In this document: positions 18,281-25,756 of the stretch, in pieces | Layout: every line of letters begins with the position of its first letter | Numbering within the stretch: the first letter of the stretch is position 1 | Origin: Prevotella sp. | Lineage (GTDB): Bacteria; Bacillota; Clostridia; Christensenellales; UBA1242 | Direction of reading: 5' to 3' | Length of the DNA: 49,520 bases | Assembly: GCA_023666145.1 (NCBI GenBank) | Contig: JAMPCO010000006.1 | Coordinates: 1-49,520 of the forward strand | Translations under genes and position numbers: made by a program | Notes under the pieces: generated by a model | Database searches by the model: none | What the model saw: the letters and a program-made list of their open reading frames with translations, nothing else | Told to the model about the DNA's origin: nothing

Positions 18281-18703
18281 ATGCGCTGTTTAGGTATCGA
18301 TTATGGTAGACGAAGAATTGGGTTGGCATTGTCCGACCCAACTTTGTTAATTGCCACACCATTAGTAATCATTGAAAATCGGGGCATTAAAAAAACGTTG
18401 ATGCAAATTTTGGACATTATCCAAAAAAACGACGTCCATCAGGTTGTCGTTGGTTTGCCTTTGCATACGAACGGGGATGAAAGTGAAATGTCCCGCGAAG
18501 CACGTCAATTTGGCTCGCATATCGTCGCATTGGGTTACCCAGTGGAATATGTTGATGAACGTTACACTTCATTTGAAGCGGAATCAATCATCGGCAATCC
18601 GCGCCAAAGTAAAAATTTAATTGACAAAGTGGCGGCTTCAATTATACTTCAATTATATCTTGACAAAAGGAGAAAAGCGTTAAATGAAGGCAAAAATCAC
18701 TAA
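18281..18703 (+). CDS. ruvX: Putative pre-16S rRNA nuclease / Holliday junction resolvase-like RuvX (YqgF)
   Basis: 140 residues with the RNase H-like fold: GIDYGRRRIGLALSDP at the start, VVVGLPLHTNGDES in the middle, YVDERYTS and the C-terminal DKVAASIILQLYL. YqgF proteins mature the 16S rRNA 5' end. ATG 18281 was chosen because the family begins at MRCLGIDYG; longer reading runs into the coiled-coil gene. It starts 1 nt after the upstream stop and overlaps the ferredoxin start by 20 nt. The ruvX-DUF1292 pairing matches Bacillus yrrK-yrzB. Confidence 0.93.
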   Translation: MRCLGIDYGRRRIGLALSDPTLLIATPLVIIENRGIKKTLMQILDIIQKNDVHQVVVGLPLHTNGDESEMSREARQFGSHIVALGYPVEYVDERYTSFEAESIIGNPRQSKNLIDKVAASIILQLYLDKRRKALNEGKNH

Positions 18704-18884
18704 CACTTGTATTTGTTGCGGTTCATGTGCGGGGATTTGTCCTGTGGGTGCCATCAGTATGGCTGCCAGTGGTGATCATTACGAAGTCGACCCGAACAAA
18801 TGTATTGCTTGTACGGCTTGTATCAATATTTGTCCTGTGGAGGCCATTGTGGCTGACCATGCTGATGAAAAGGTAGGTCAATAA
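18684..18884 (+). CDS. 2[4Fe-4S] ferredoxin
   Basis: 66 residues. Two CxxCxxCxxxCP motifs are present: CICCGSCAGICP near the N-terminus and CIACTACINICP near the C-terminus, each ligating a [4Fe-4S] cluster. It is a small electron carrier of the clostridial type, plausibly an acceptor for the pyruvate:ferredoxin oxidoreductase encoded in this window. AGGAG lies inside the ruvX end, so expression is coupled to ruvX. The insertion of a ferredoxin between ruvX and DUF1292 differs from the Bacillus arrangement. Confidence 0.93.
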   Translation: MKAKITNTCICCGSCAGICPVGAISMAASGDHYEVDPNKCIACTACINICPVEAIVADHADEKVGQ

Positions 18885-19171
18885 TGGTTTACGAAAGTAT
18901 TGTCGAAAAATTGTTCGATGAAGATAATGACGATATTATTGAACTGTCAAATGCCAATGGTAAAACCGTTAAATTCGAACAAGTTGCGGTCGTGGCTTAT
19001 AATTCAGAATACTACGCAATTTTGCATCCGCTTGAATTAAAAAAAGCAGAAGAGGTGGTTATTTTTAAAATTATCGAAAATGATGAAGACAGTTTGGATT
19101 TAATCACCGATGAAGAATTATCAAAAAAAATATTGGAGGTATATGCAGAAGATGTCAACGCATTCAATTAA
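18884..19171 (+). CDS. DUF1292 (YrzB-like) protein
   Basis: 95 residues, acidic, with phrases typical of DUF1292 such as DIIELSN, VAYNSEYYAILHP and a C-terminal EELSKKILEVYAE. Function unknown; commonly encoded beside ruvX in Firmicutes. Its ATG overlaps the ferredoxin stop (TAATG). Its 3' end overlaps the ppa start region by about 20-30 nt and supplies the ribosome site GGAGG for ppa. Confidence 0.85.
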   Translation: MVYESIVEKLFDEDNDDIIELSNANGKTVKFEQVAVVAYNSEYYAILHPLELKKAEEVVIFKIIENDEDSLDLITDEELSKKILEVYAEDVNAFN

Positions 19172-19700
19172 TAAAAACGTAATTTGGCACTCAATGAACC
19201 CAAAACGAGTGACACCAGATGAATTTGTGGCGGTAATTGAAATTCCCAAAGGCTGCAAAAAGAAATATGAATTAGACAAAGAAACGGGGATGATTATTTT
19301 GGACCGCGTTTTACGTACGGCCACCCATTATCCTTGTTCTTATGGTTTGATTCCACTGACTTTGTCGGAGGATCACGACCCGTTGGACGTAATGGTTATT
19401 TGTTCGGAAACTTTGGACCCAAATACTTTGGTTAAATGCCGTCCTGTCGGTTTAATTGAAATGATTGACAAAGGTGAAAAAGACGAAAAAATTATTGCCG
19501 TCGCGGTGGATGACCCCTACGTAAACCAATACCAAGACATCAACGATGTACCCAAAATCTTAGTCGATGAAATCGAACATTTCTTGAAAGTTTATAAAAA
19601 CACAACCGATAAAGTGGAAGTCTTTGCGCCAAAGAATAAGGCTGCGGCTAAGAAAGTAATTCAAGATGCGATTGACATGTATCATCGCGAAGTGTTATAA
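19152..19700 (+). CDS. ppa: Inorganic pyrophosphatase (family I)
   Basis: Hydrolyses pyrophosphate to phosphate in the cytoplasm. About 182 residues. Motifs: VIEIPKGCKKKYELDKETG, the Mg-binding DHDPLDVMV, and ILDRVLRTATHYP. The family usually begins near ...WHSMNPKRVTPDEF. ATG 19152 has GGAGG 12 nt upstream; ATG 19143 has it only 3 nt upstream, so I prefer 19152, giving a few extra residues before the conserved start. It closes the coiled-coil-ruvX operon. Its 3' end carries the rpsB promoter. Confidence 0.93.
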   Translation: MSTHSINKNVIWHSMNPKRVTPDEFVAVIEIPKGCKKKYELDKETGMIILDRVLRTATHYPCSYGLIPLTLSEDHDPLDVMVICSETLDPNTLVKCRPVGLIEMIDKGEKDEKIIAVAVDDPYVNQYQDINDVPKILVDEIEHFLKVYKNTTDKVEVFAPKNKAAAKKVIQDAIDMYHREVL

Positions 19701-19701
19701 T
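19672..19701 (+). promoter_or_regulatory. Consensus promoter for rpsB-tsf-frr
   Basis: TTGACA (19672-19677), 18-bp spacer, TATAAT (19696-19701), both perfect hexamers lying in the last codons and stop of ppa. It predicts a leader of about 100 nt before rpsB, long enough for S2 autoregulation. Confidence 0.8.
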
Positions 19702-19723
19702 GGATTTGCATTAAAATTTCACT

Positions 19724-19810
19724 TTGATTGTGAGTATTTACTTGTTGCGGAAAAATCCGTTTAGCGAATATGAAGACCAATTGAAGGCAGACAAACAAGG
19801 AGGAAAATAA
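19724..19810 (+). CDS. Possible leader peptide upstream of rpsB
   Basis: An open frame from TTG 19724 or GTG 19730 to a TAA 2 nt before the rpsB ATG. It encodes a hydrophilic end reading LRKNPFSEYEDQLKADK. The rpsB Shine-Dalgarno lies in its last codons, so translation could couple to rpsB. It may equally be chance reading in an rpsB regulatory leader; no Shine-Dalgarno for it is seen. Confidence 0.2.
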   Translation: MIVSIYLLRKNPFSEYEDQLKADKQGGK

Positions 19811-19811
19811 A

Positions 19812-20651
19812 ATGTCAGTAATTTCAATGAAACAACTTTTGGAGTCGGGAACCCACTTCGGACATCAAGTCAGTAAGTGGAATCCAAAAATGAAGAAATA
19901 CATCTTCACCGCCCGTAACAATGTCCACATCTTGGACTTGGAACAAACCACAGTTTTAATTGACCGTGCCTATGAGTTTTTGCGCGATCAAGTGGCTGCG
20001 GGTAAAAAAGTCTTATTTGTTGGCACCAAAAAACAAGCCGAAGAAGCAATCAAAACCGAAGCGGAACGTTGCGGTGCATATTATGTTAACAGCCGTTTCT
20101 TAGGTGGTACTTTAACCAATTTTACCACGATTCGTAGCCGTGTTGAACGCATGAACAAGTTGCACAACATGGAAAAAATGGGTGAATTTGCTTATTTACC
20201 TAAAAAAGAAGTCGCTAAATTGATGGACGAACGCGACAAACTGGAAAAAAATTTACGTGGTATTGCCGAAATGACATCTTTGCCAGGTGTTTTGGTTGTT
20301 GTTGATTCTAAAAAAGAACACATTGCGGTCGGCGAAGCGCGTAAATTGGGAATTCCAGTCATTGGTATTATCGATACCAATTGTGACCCTGACGATGTTG
20401 ATGTGATTATCCCAGCAAATGACGATGCAACCCGTAGTGTCAGTTTGATTTTGGCGGCTTTGGCAGATGCAGTAATTGAAGCCAAAGAAGGTGTTGAATT
20501 GCGTTCGACAGCGGGTGAAAAAGAAACTGTTTCCATGGCTGCTGCCATTAAAACCAAAGCGGTGTTGGAACCAGTTGAACAAAAAGAAGATGAAAACGCG
20601 GTTGTCACTGACAAAACCAAAACTGTAAAAAATGTAAATGGAGATAAATAA
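19812..20651 (+). CDS. rpsB: 30S ribosomal protein S2 (uS2)
   Basis: 279 residues. Typical start SVISMKQLLESGTHFGHQ, then FVGTKKQAEEAI, RFLGGTLTNF and IPVIGIIDTNCDPD. The C-terminal about 45 residues are an acidic/lysine-rich extension after the conserved core. AAGGAGGAAAA precedes the ATG. Driven by a consensus promoter inside ppa and followed 2 nt later by tsf. Confidence 0.97.
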   Translation: MSVISMKQLLESGTHFGHQVSKWNPKMKKYIFTARNNVHILDLEQTTVLIDRAYEFLRDQVAAGKKVLFVGTKKQAEEAIKTEAERCGAYYVNSRFLGGTLTNFTTIRSRVERMNKLHNMEKMGEFAYLPKKEVAKLMDERDKLEKNLRGIAEMTSLPGVLVVVDSKKEHIAVGEARKLGIPVIGIIDTNCDPDDVDVIIPANDDATRSVSLILAALADAVIEAKEGVELRSTAGEKETVSMAAAIKTKAVLEPVEQKEDENAVVTDKTKTVKNVNGDK

Positions 20652-20653
20652 TC

Positions 20654-21301
20654 ATGAGTGATATTATGAAATTAAAAGAAGCAACTGGGGCTGGTGTCTT
20701 GGATTGCAAAAAGGCTTTGGACGAAACCAAGGGTGATTACGATAAAGCCGTGGCTCTGTTGCGTGAAAAAGGTAAGGCCAAAGCCTTAAAAAAGGGTAAT
20801 AGTGACCGTGTCGCCGCCGAAGGTGTGGTGGGTTCTTATATCCACATGGGTGGCAAAATTGGCGTTTTAGTAGAAGTTAATTGCGAAACTGATTTTGCAC
20901 AAAAAAGCGAACAATTCAACCAATTAGTCAAAGACGTTGCGATGCATATTGCGGCAGCAAATCCTAAATATGTTAATTCAAGCGAAGTACCAACGGCAAT
21001 TTTAGAACACGAAAAAGAAATTTTAAAAAAACAAGCCATGGAAGAAGGAAAACCTGCCAATATCGCCGAAAAAATGGTGGAAGGTCGCATCAAAAAATAC
21101 TACCAAGATTATTGTTTGATGGACCAACCGTTTGTTAAAGACGGTTCTAAAACCATTACCGACATTGTCAACGAAACTATTGCATTCGTGGGAGAAAAAA
21201 TCACTATTCGCCGTTTCGTGCGTTATGAAATGGGCGAAGGAATTGAAAAACCGAAGGAAGATTTCGCTGCCGAAGTTTCAAAAACTATTGCTGCTAAATA
21301 A
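20654..21301 (+). CDS. tsf: Elongation factor Ts, short form
   Basis: 215 residues. The N-terminal UBA-like module KLKEATGAGVLDCKKALDE and the core EVNCETDFA identify the EF-Tu nucleotide exchange factor. It is shorter than the E. coli protein (283) because one core subdomain is absent, as in many Firmicutes. A weak GGAGA lies before the ATG in the rpsB end. It is followed after 16 nt by frr; pyrH, which usually lies between them, is missing. Confidence 0.96.
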   Translation: MSDIMKLKEATGAGVLDCKKALDETKGDYDKAVALLREKGKAKALKKGNSDRVAAEGVVGSYIHMGGKIGVLVEVNCETDFAQKSEQFNQLVKDVAMHIAAANPKYVNSSEVPTAILEHEKEILKKQAMEEGKPANIAEKMVEGRIKKYYQDYCLMDQPFVKDGSKTITDIVNETIAFVGEKITIRRFVRYEMGEGIEKPKEDFAAEVSKTIAAK

Positions 21302-21317
21302 TCATTAAGGAGGGGAT

Positions 21318-21893
21318 GTGGATTATCTTAACGACAAACTTAACGAATTGCTGATTAACTACGAGGAAAAGTTAAGCAAACGCTTTGATTATCTCAAGAA
21401 TGAGTTTATTGCTGTACGTGCAGGGCGGGTCGATACGCGCATCGTTGAGCGCGTTTCGGTCGATTATTTCGGTACCATGACCCCAATTAAAAATTTAGCA
21501 AACATTTCTTGTACTGACGCACGCACCATCGTGATTAACCCTTGGGATGGTTCGGTTTTGTCATCCATGGTCAAGGCTTTGGGTGCGGCAAATATAGGTA
21601 CGATGCCTGTCGATGACGGTCGTATTATCCGTCTGATTTTTCCACAATTGACTGCGGAAACGCGCAAAGAATTAGTGAAAAAAGTTCACAAAATTGCGGA
21701 AGAAACTCGGGTTGGTATGCGCAACGAACGTCGCGATGCGTTGGACCAATTAAGAAAAATTAACAATACCGATAAATTAAGCGAAGACGACGTTAAAAAT
21801 GTAGAACGCGATATCCAAAAAATGTTAGATGATTATATCGGTAACGTTGATACGTCTTTGACCCAAAAAGAAAAAGACATAATGACAATATAA
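21318..21893 (+). CDS. frr: Ribosome recycling factor
   Basis: 191 residues; with EF-G it splits post-termination ribosomes. Motifs: LKNEFIAVRAGRVDTRIVERV, TPIKNLANIS, and the C-terminal helix region RNERRDALDQLRK. The start is GTG with AAGGAGGGG just upstream; an overlapping out-of-frame ATG at 21316 is not used. The N-terminus is a few residues longer than average. Third gene of rpsB-tsf-frr. Confidence 0.96.
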   Translation: MDYLNDKLNELLINYEEKLSKRFDYLKNEFIAVRAGRVDTRIVERVSVDYFGTMTPIKNLANISCTDARTIVINPWDGSVLSSMVKALGAANIGTMPVDDGRIIRLIFPQLTAETRKELVKKVHKIAEETRVGMRNERRDALDQLRKINNTDKLSEDDVKNVERDIQKMLDDYIGNVDTSLTQKEKDIMTI

Positions 21894-21934
21894 TTGTCTA
21901 GACGATACATTTTTTTTGTGTTATATATTTTAAT

Positions 21935-22888
21935 ATGGTGATTACTGAATTTGGCAAAAGATTTTTAACTGCGTTGGCACTGATTGCGGCATTTACCGTC
22001 ATATTTATTGTGCGTGTATTTGCTGGTACTTTTGGCGTTTACCTTTTCGACATTTTAATTTTGTTGGCGACTGGTTTTGCGACTTGGGAAATTTGCAGCG
22101 CTTGTAAATTAAATCGCCGTGGTGCAAATGCCATTGTGGCGATGATTGTGGAAGCGTTGATTTATATGTTTTACATTATTGGCACTCAAGTACTCAATGA
22201 AACCTTACCTTGGTGGTTGCAACTAATTGTTTCGTTAATAATAATTGGCATTTTTGTGTTGTTTATTGGTTTCTCCAATATGATAGATAAGAAATTTGCC
22301 AAAGAATGTGTTTTACAAAAAAAGAATATTAACCAGCAAGCATGGGGTGGCGCTTTGGATTTGGTGTTTATGTTAATTTATCCTGGCCTATTTTTTGCCT
22401 GCGCCATAATCTTAAATCACATGACAACCGATGACATTGGTATGTTCGGTTTGTTGTTGGTAATCTTTATTTCGTGTTTTACCGATATTTTTGCTTATCT
22501 TGTGGGAATGATATTGGGAAAAGGTTCTGCCAAAATGGCGCCCAAAGTCAGCCCAAAAAAAACTTGGGTTGGTTTTGTTGGTGGTTTGTTTGGTGGAATT
22601 TTAGGTGCGTTGATTGCGGTTTGGATTATCAGTGTTAATAGTGCAGTTTCCGCGCGTTTGTTTGATTTGACCGATGACGCATTCTTAACGCAAATTGTGT
22701 TCTTAGCGGTTGGTTTAGCAGGTGCCATCTTAACAACCATTGGCGATTTGTTTGCCAGTTACGTAAAACGCAGAGTCGGTGCCAAAGATTTTGGTCATTT
22801 ATTGCCAGGACATGGCGGCATCATGGATCGTGTTGATGGTATTATTCTAAACGTGCCATTCATATTGTTAATTATGGGGATAATATAA
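21935..22888 (+). CDS. cdsA: Phosphatidate cytidylyltransferase
   Basis: 317 residues, with about eight membrane helices. It makes CDP-diacylglycerol from phosphatidic acid and CTP. The signature is split between SPKKTWVGFVGG and the C-terminal KRRVGAKDFGHLLPGHGG...DRVDG, the CdsA motif. Residues about 108-135 form a polar loop. No Shine-Dalgarno; TATATT ends 5 nt before ATG, suggesting a leaderless start. rseP follows after 3 nt. The usual upstream neighbour uppS is absent. Confidence 0.94.
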   Translation: MVITEFGKRFLTALALIAAFTVIFIVRVFAGTFGVYLFDILILLATGFATWEICSACKLNRRGANAIVAMIVEALIYMFYIIGTQVLNETLPWWLQLIVSLIIIGIFVLFIGFSNMIDKKFAKECVLQKKNINQQAWGGALDLVFMLIYPGLFFACAIILNHMTTDDIGMFGLLLVIFISCFTDIFAYLVGMILGKGSAKMAPKVSPKKTWVGFVGGLFGGILGALIAVWIISVNSAVSARLFDLTDDAFLTQIVFLAVGLAGAILTTIGDLFASYVKRRVGAKDFGHLLPGHGGIMDRVDGIILNVPFILLIMGII

Positions 22889-22891
22889 TAT

Positions 22892-24115
22892 ATGTCTCAA
22901 TTTTTGAGTGGATTGCAAACGGTTGGTTATTTAGCATTGGCAGTTTTGTTGTTAATGCTAATGATTACCATTCATGAATTTGGACATTACATTACCGCCA
23001 AAATCTTAAAATTCAAAATTTATGAATTTTCGATTGGCATGGGTAAGCCAATTTATAAAAAAGTTAAAAAGAATGGTGAAATTTTTGCAATTCGCATGAT
23101 TCCCGTCGGTGGATACTGTTCGTTCGGGGAGGATAATACCGAAATCCCTGACACTGACCCCAATTCGTTTAATAACAAAGCACCATGGAAACGTTTAATT
23201 GTGATGTTTTCGGGAGCGTTCTTTAATTTTCTTTCGGCGATTATCTTTGCTGTGATTTTGTTGTCGTTAATGGGATACGGACGCGTAGCCAATGTTGGAA
23301 CGACTTTTTTGAACAAAGACCATGAAACCGACCCCACAAAACCAGAAACAATTACTTTGGCTGAAATTCTAAACCTTGATGAAAAAGCGGTTGATAGTCA
23401 TGGTGACCAATTTACTTTTTACTATGATACCGCCGATGAAACTAAGCAAATGCTGATTGAAACGGTGAACGGAAGGAGCATGAATTTGTTTACGGGAACT
23501 TCCACCATCTTGGAAAATGCGCACGTTGGCGATAATGTTACTTTGTCGGTAACGTGGAAAGACGCAACGGGCGGAATTGTGAAAGAAGAGGTAACTTTAC
23601 AAAGTATTTCTTCGCGCCAATGGTCAGCGCTGTCCAACACCAGTTATTCTTTACCGCTCGGTGATAAAATTTACCACAATGTTGGTGGTGCGATCTTAAA
23701 AGCCGTGCCTTTTTCGTTTGAAATTGCTGGTATGGTTTTGAAGATTCTATGGCAATTAGTGACAGGACAATTAGGCATGAATGCAATCGGGGGGACGGTC
23801 GCCACGGTTTCGGTCATGGGCAGTTCGATTGGGGAAGCGATAACGTCGTTTTCGGCGGATGTTGCGTTTGCCCAAATCTTTTATTTATTGACGTTGATCA
23901 GTATCAATCTGGCGGTCTTTAATTGGTTACCGATTCCATCCTTAGATGGTGCGCGGATGGTCTTTGTTATCATTGAATGGATTCGTGGCAAACCGATTAA
24001 CCGCGAATTGGAAGCCAAAATTCACACGATTGGAATCATTTGCTTACTGGGCTTTGTGGTTTTTGCGGATGTGTTCTGGCTGTTTAATAATTTGGCTTTT
24101 AATTTGCTGTTGTAA
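22892..24115 (+). CDS. rseP: Site-2 zinc metalloprotease RseP
   Basis: 407 residues. The catalytic HEFGH (28-32) lies in TM1 and the second metal motif NWLPIPSLDG at about 344-353 precedes the last helices. A periplasm-side-type central domain (about 130-245) takes the place of the PDZ domain and has an unusual insertion between VANVGTTFLN and VNGRSMNLF. It cleaves membrane-embedded anti-sigma factors and signal peptides. ATG follows cdsA by 3 nt. The usual dxr between cdsA and rseP is absent. Confidence 0.93.
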   Translation: MSQFLSGLQTVGYLALAVLLLMLMITIHEFGHYITAKILKFKIYEFSIGMGKPIYKKVKKNGEIFAIRMIPVGGYCSFGEDNTEIPDTDPNSFNNKAPWKRLIVMFSGAFFNFLSAIIFAVILLSLMGYGRVANVGTTFLNKDHETDPTKPETITLAEILNLDEKAVDSHGDQFTFYYDTADETKQMLIETVNGRSMNLFTGTSTILENAHVGDNVTLSVTWKDATGGIVKEEVTLQSISSRQWSALSNTSYSLPLGDKIYHNVGGAILKAVPFSFEIAGMVLKILWQLVTGQLGMNAIGGTVATVSVMGSSIGEAITSFSADVAFAQIFYLLTLISINLAVFNWLPIPSLDGARMVFVIIEWIRGKPINRELEAKIHTIGIICLLGFVVFADVFWLFNNLAFNLLL

Positions 24116-24126
24116 GCAGAGGTAGC

Positions 24127-24612
24127 ATGAAAAACGTTGAAGAATATTTATATTATCACGAAAATCAAGACTACGTGAATTTGAAATTCTTATCTTGCAC
24201 GTATTATCAAACCCAACAGCGTTTGGTAGTACGTTATATTTACAATGCGGAAATCGAAGAGTGTTTGCCCACATTGCAAAAAAGGTTGGAAGAGTTATTC
24301 ATGCGTCAAGTTGCTTTGCCGTTGAAATATGATTTTGTTTACCAAAAAGTTTTTAGCGACGCCTTGAGTTTACAATTAGATATTACCGCATTTTTGCGGA
24401 AAAAATACGGAGCAATGGCAAACAAAACAAAAAACGATGATGTCACTGTGCGCTTGGATGGACGTACTTGGTACGTAGATTTATCTTTGCCATCAAATTT
24501 GATTGAGTTTTTAGAAAACAGTCAACAATGGAAGCAGTTTCAACACGATTTACGTAACCGTAATTTTTACGATTTTGATTTTCAATTTCATGCGATTAAA
24601 GGCGGTTCTTAA
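24127..24612 (+). CDS. Hypothetical protein, possibly PolC N-terminal-like
   Basis: 161 residues, not recognised with confidence. It has beta-hairpin stretches such as RLVVRYIYNA and VRLDGRTWYVDLSLP, each followed by an amphipathic helix. In layout this recalls the N-terminal domains of the replicative polymerase PolC. In many Firmicutes polC lies just downstream of rseP, so it might be a free-standing relative or a remnant. AGAGGTAGC precedes the ATG. The 3' end overlaps the convergent sigG end by 17 nt. Confidence 0.55.
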   Translation: MKNVEEYLYYHENQDYVNLKFLSCTYYQTQQRLVVRYIYNAEIEECLPTLQKRLEELFMRQVALPLKYDFVYQKVFSDALSLQLDITAFLRKKYGAMANKTKNDDVTVRLDGRTWYVDLSLPSNLIEFLENSQQWKQFQHDLRNRNFYDFDFQFHAIKGGS

Positions 24613-25363
24613 TGTTTGCCAGAGCATTCTTTTCCAATCGTGAAACTTGGGCTTGACTGATGCCGATTTCATTACTGACTTCCATTTGGGTTTTGCCGTC
24701 ATAATAACGCATCATCAGAATTTCACGTTCTTTTTGAACCAAATTGTCAATTGCGTCGTGCATGGCTTTATAGCCTAACCAGTCATCGCTGTTCGTGTTG
24801 TTGTCGGAAATTTGTTCAATCAAAGTCGTATTGTCGCTGCTACGTTCACCAATCGGTTCATCGAGTGAAGAAACACTGCCAGTGGCTGCCAAAGCAAAAT
24901 AAACATTGGATAATGATTCACTAAGTGCGTTGGCGACTTCCTCCATGGTAACTTCGCGGTTGAGGTTTTTACTCATTTGTTCGGCTGTTTGGAGGGCACG
25001 GTAAGCCGTATCGCGGATACTGCGCGAAACATGAATGCCATTTTCATCACGTAAGTAACGGCGAATTTCGCCGATTATCATCGGAACAGCATAAGTCGAA
25101 AATTTAACGTTGAAAGACGGATTGAAATTGTCAATCGCTTTAATTAAACCGATACAGCCGACTTGAAATAAATCGTCATAATTATTTTTGGCGTGGATGT
25201 ATTTTTGAATGACTGACAAAACCAAACGCATATTGGCAAAGATAAATTGTTGACGGGCTTCAAGGTCATGGTTGCGAATACGGTGGAGCATTTCCAATGT
25301 TTGTGCATTGGATAATTTCGGTAAACTGCTGGTGTCGATTCCCACAATATCGACTTTTTTCAT
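24596..25363 (-). CDS. sigG: RNA polymerase sporulation sigma factor SigG
   Basis: 255 residues; the late forespore sigma factor. The N-terminal VDIVGIDTSSLPKL matches the SigG-specific segment. Region 2 (DDLFQVGCIGLIKAID, NFNPSFNVKFSTYAVPMIIGEIRR) and region 4 (EREILMMRYYDGKTQMEVS, QAQVSRLEKNAL) are complete. It is not next to spoIIGA-sigE here. It is divergent from ylmC, 69 bp apart. No Shine-Dalgarno is seen before the ATG. Confidence 0.94.
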   Translation of the reverse strand: MKKVDIVGIDTSSLPKLSNAQTLEMLHRIRNHDLEARQQFIFANMRLVLSVIQKYIHAKNNYDDLFQVGCIGLIKAIDNFNPSFNVKFSTYAVPMIIGEIRRYLRDENGIHVSRSIRDTAYRALQTAEQMSKNLNREVTMEEVANALSESLSNVYFALAATGSVSSLDEPIGERSSDNTTLIEQISDNNTNSDDWLGYKAMHDAIDNLVQKEREILMMRYYDGKTQMEVSNEIGISQAQVSRLEKNALANIKNRL

Positions 25364-25432
25364 TATGATAATTTTTTACAATTCATCATAAAATTATTCT
25401 CAATCTTTGGTGTGTTTGTCATATATATTACC

Positions 25433-25756
25433 ATGGGCGTAGAAGTTTCGTTTTGCGAACTGCGCGCTAAGATGGTAATCAATGTCGTTGACGGCAAGGC
25501 CTTAGGGCGCATTGTTGATATCATTTTTTCGCGCGAAAATGCCAAAGTGATTGGTGTTGTAGTTCCTGGCGATAAATGTTTTCATTTGTGGGGACGTAAA
25601 AACGAATTGTTTATTCCTTACGAACGGATTATCCGTATCGGTGTAGATGCCGTTTTGGTTGAGTTACGCCCGATGAGCGCATACAAAAATGCTTGCAATG
25701 TGGAAATCACACCGCATGAGAATTGTTGTTTAATGCAACCAAAATCCTCGTGTTAA
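25433..25756 (+). CDS. ylmC: YlmC/YmxH-family PRC-barrel sporulation protein
   Basis: 107 residues. A PRC-barrel occupies residues about 5-85 (INVVDGKALGRIVDIIFS, then GVVVPGDKCF and IPYERIIRIG). The YlmC/YmxH family lies close to sigG in many sporeformers; function unclear. ATG 25433 is chosen because the family begins with the barrel; TATATA ends 5 nt upstream (leaderless type). The Cys-rich tail (ENCCLMQPKSSC) is unusual. Its end overlaps the convergent PFOR end by 4 nt. Confidence 0.8.
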   Translation: MGVEVSFCELRAKMVINVVDGKALGRIVDIIFSRENAKVIGVVVPGDKCFHLWGRKNELFIPYERIIRIGVDAVLVELRPMSAYKNACNVEITPHENCCLMQPKSSC

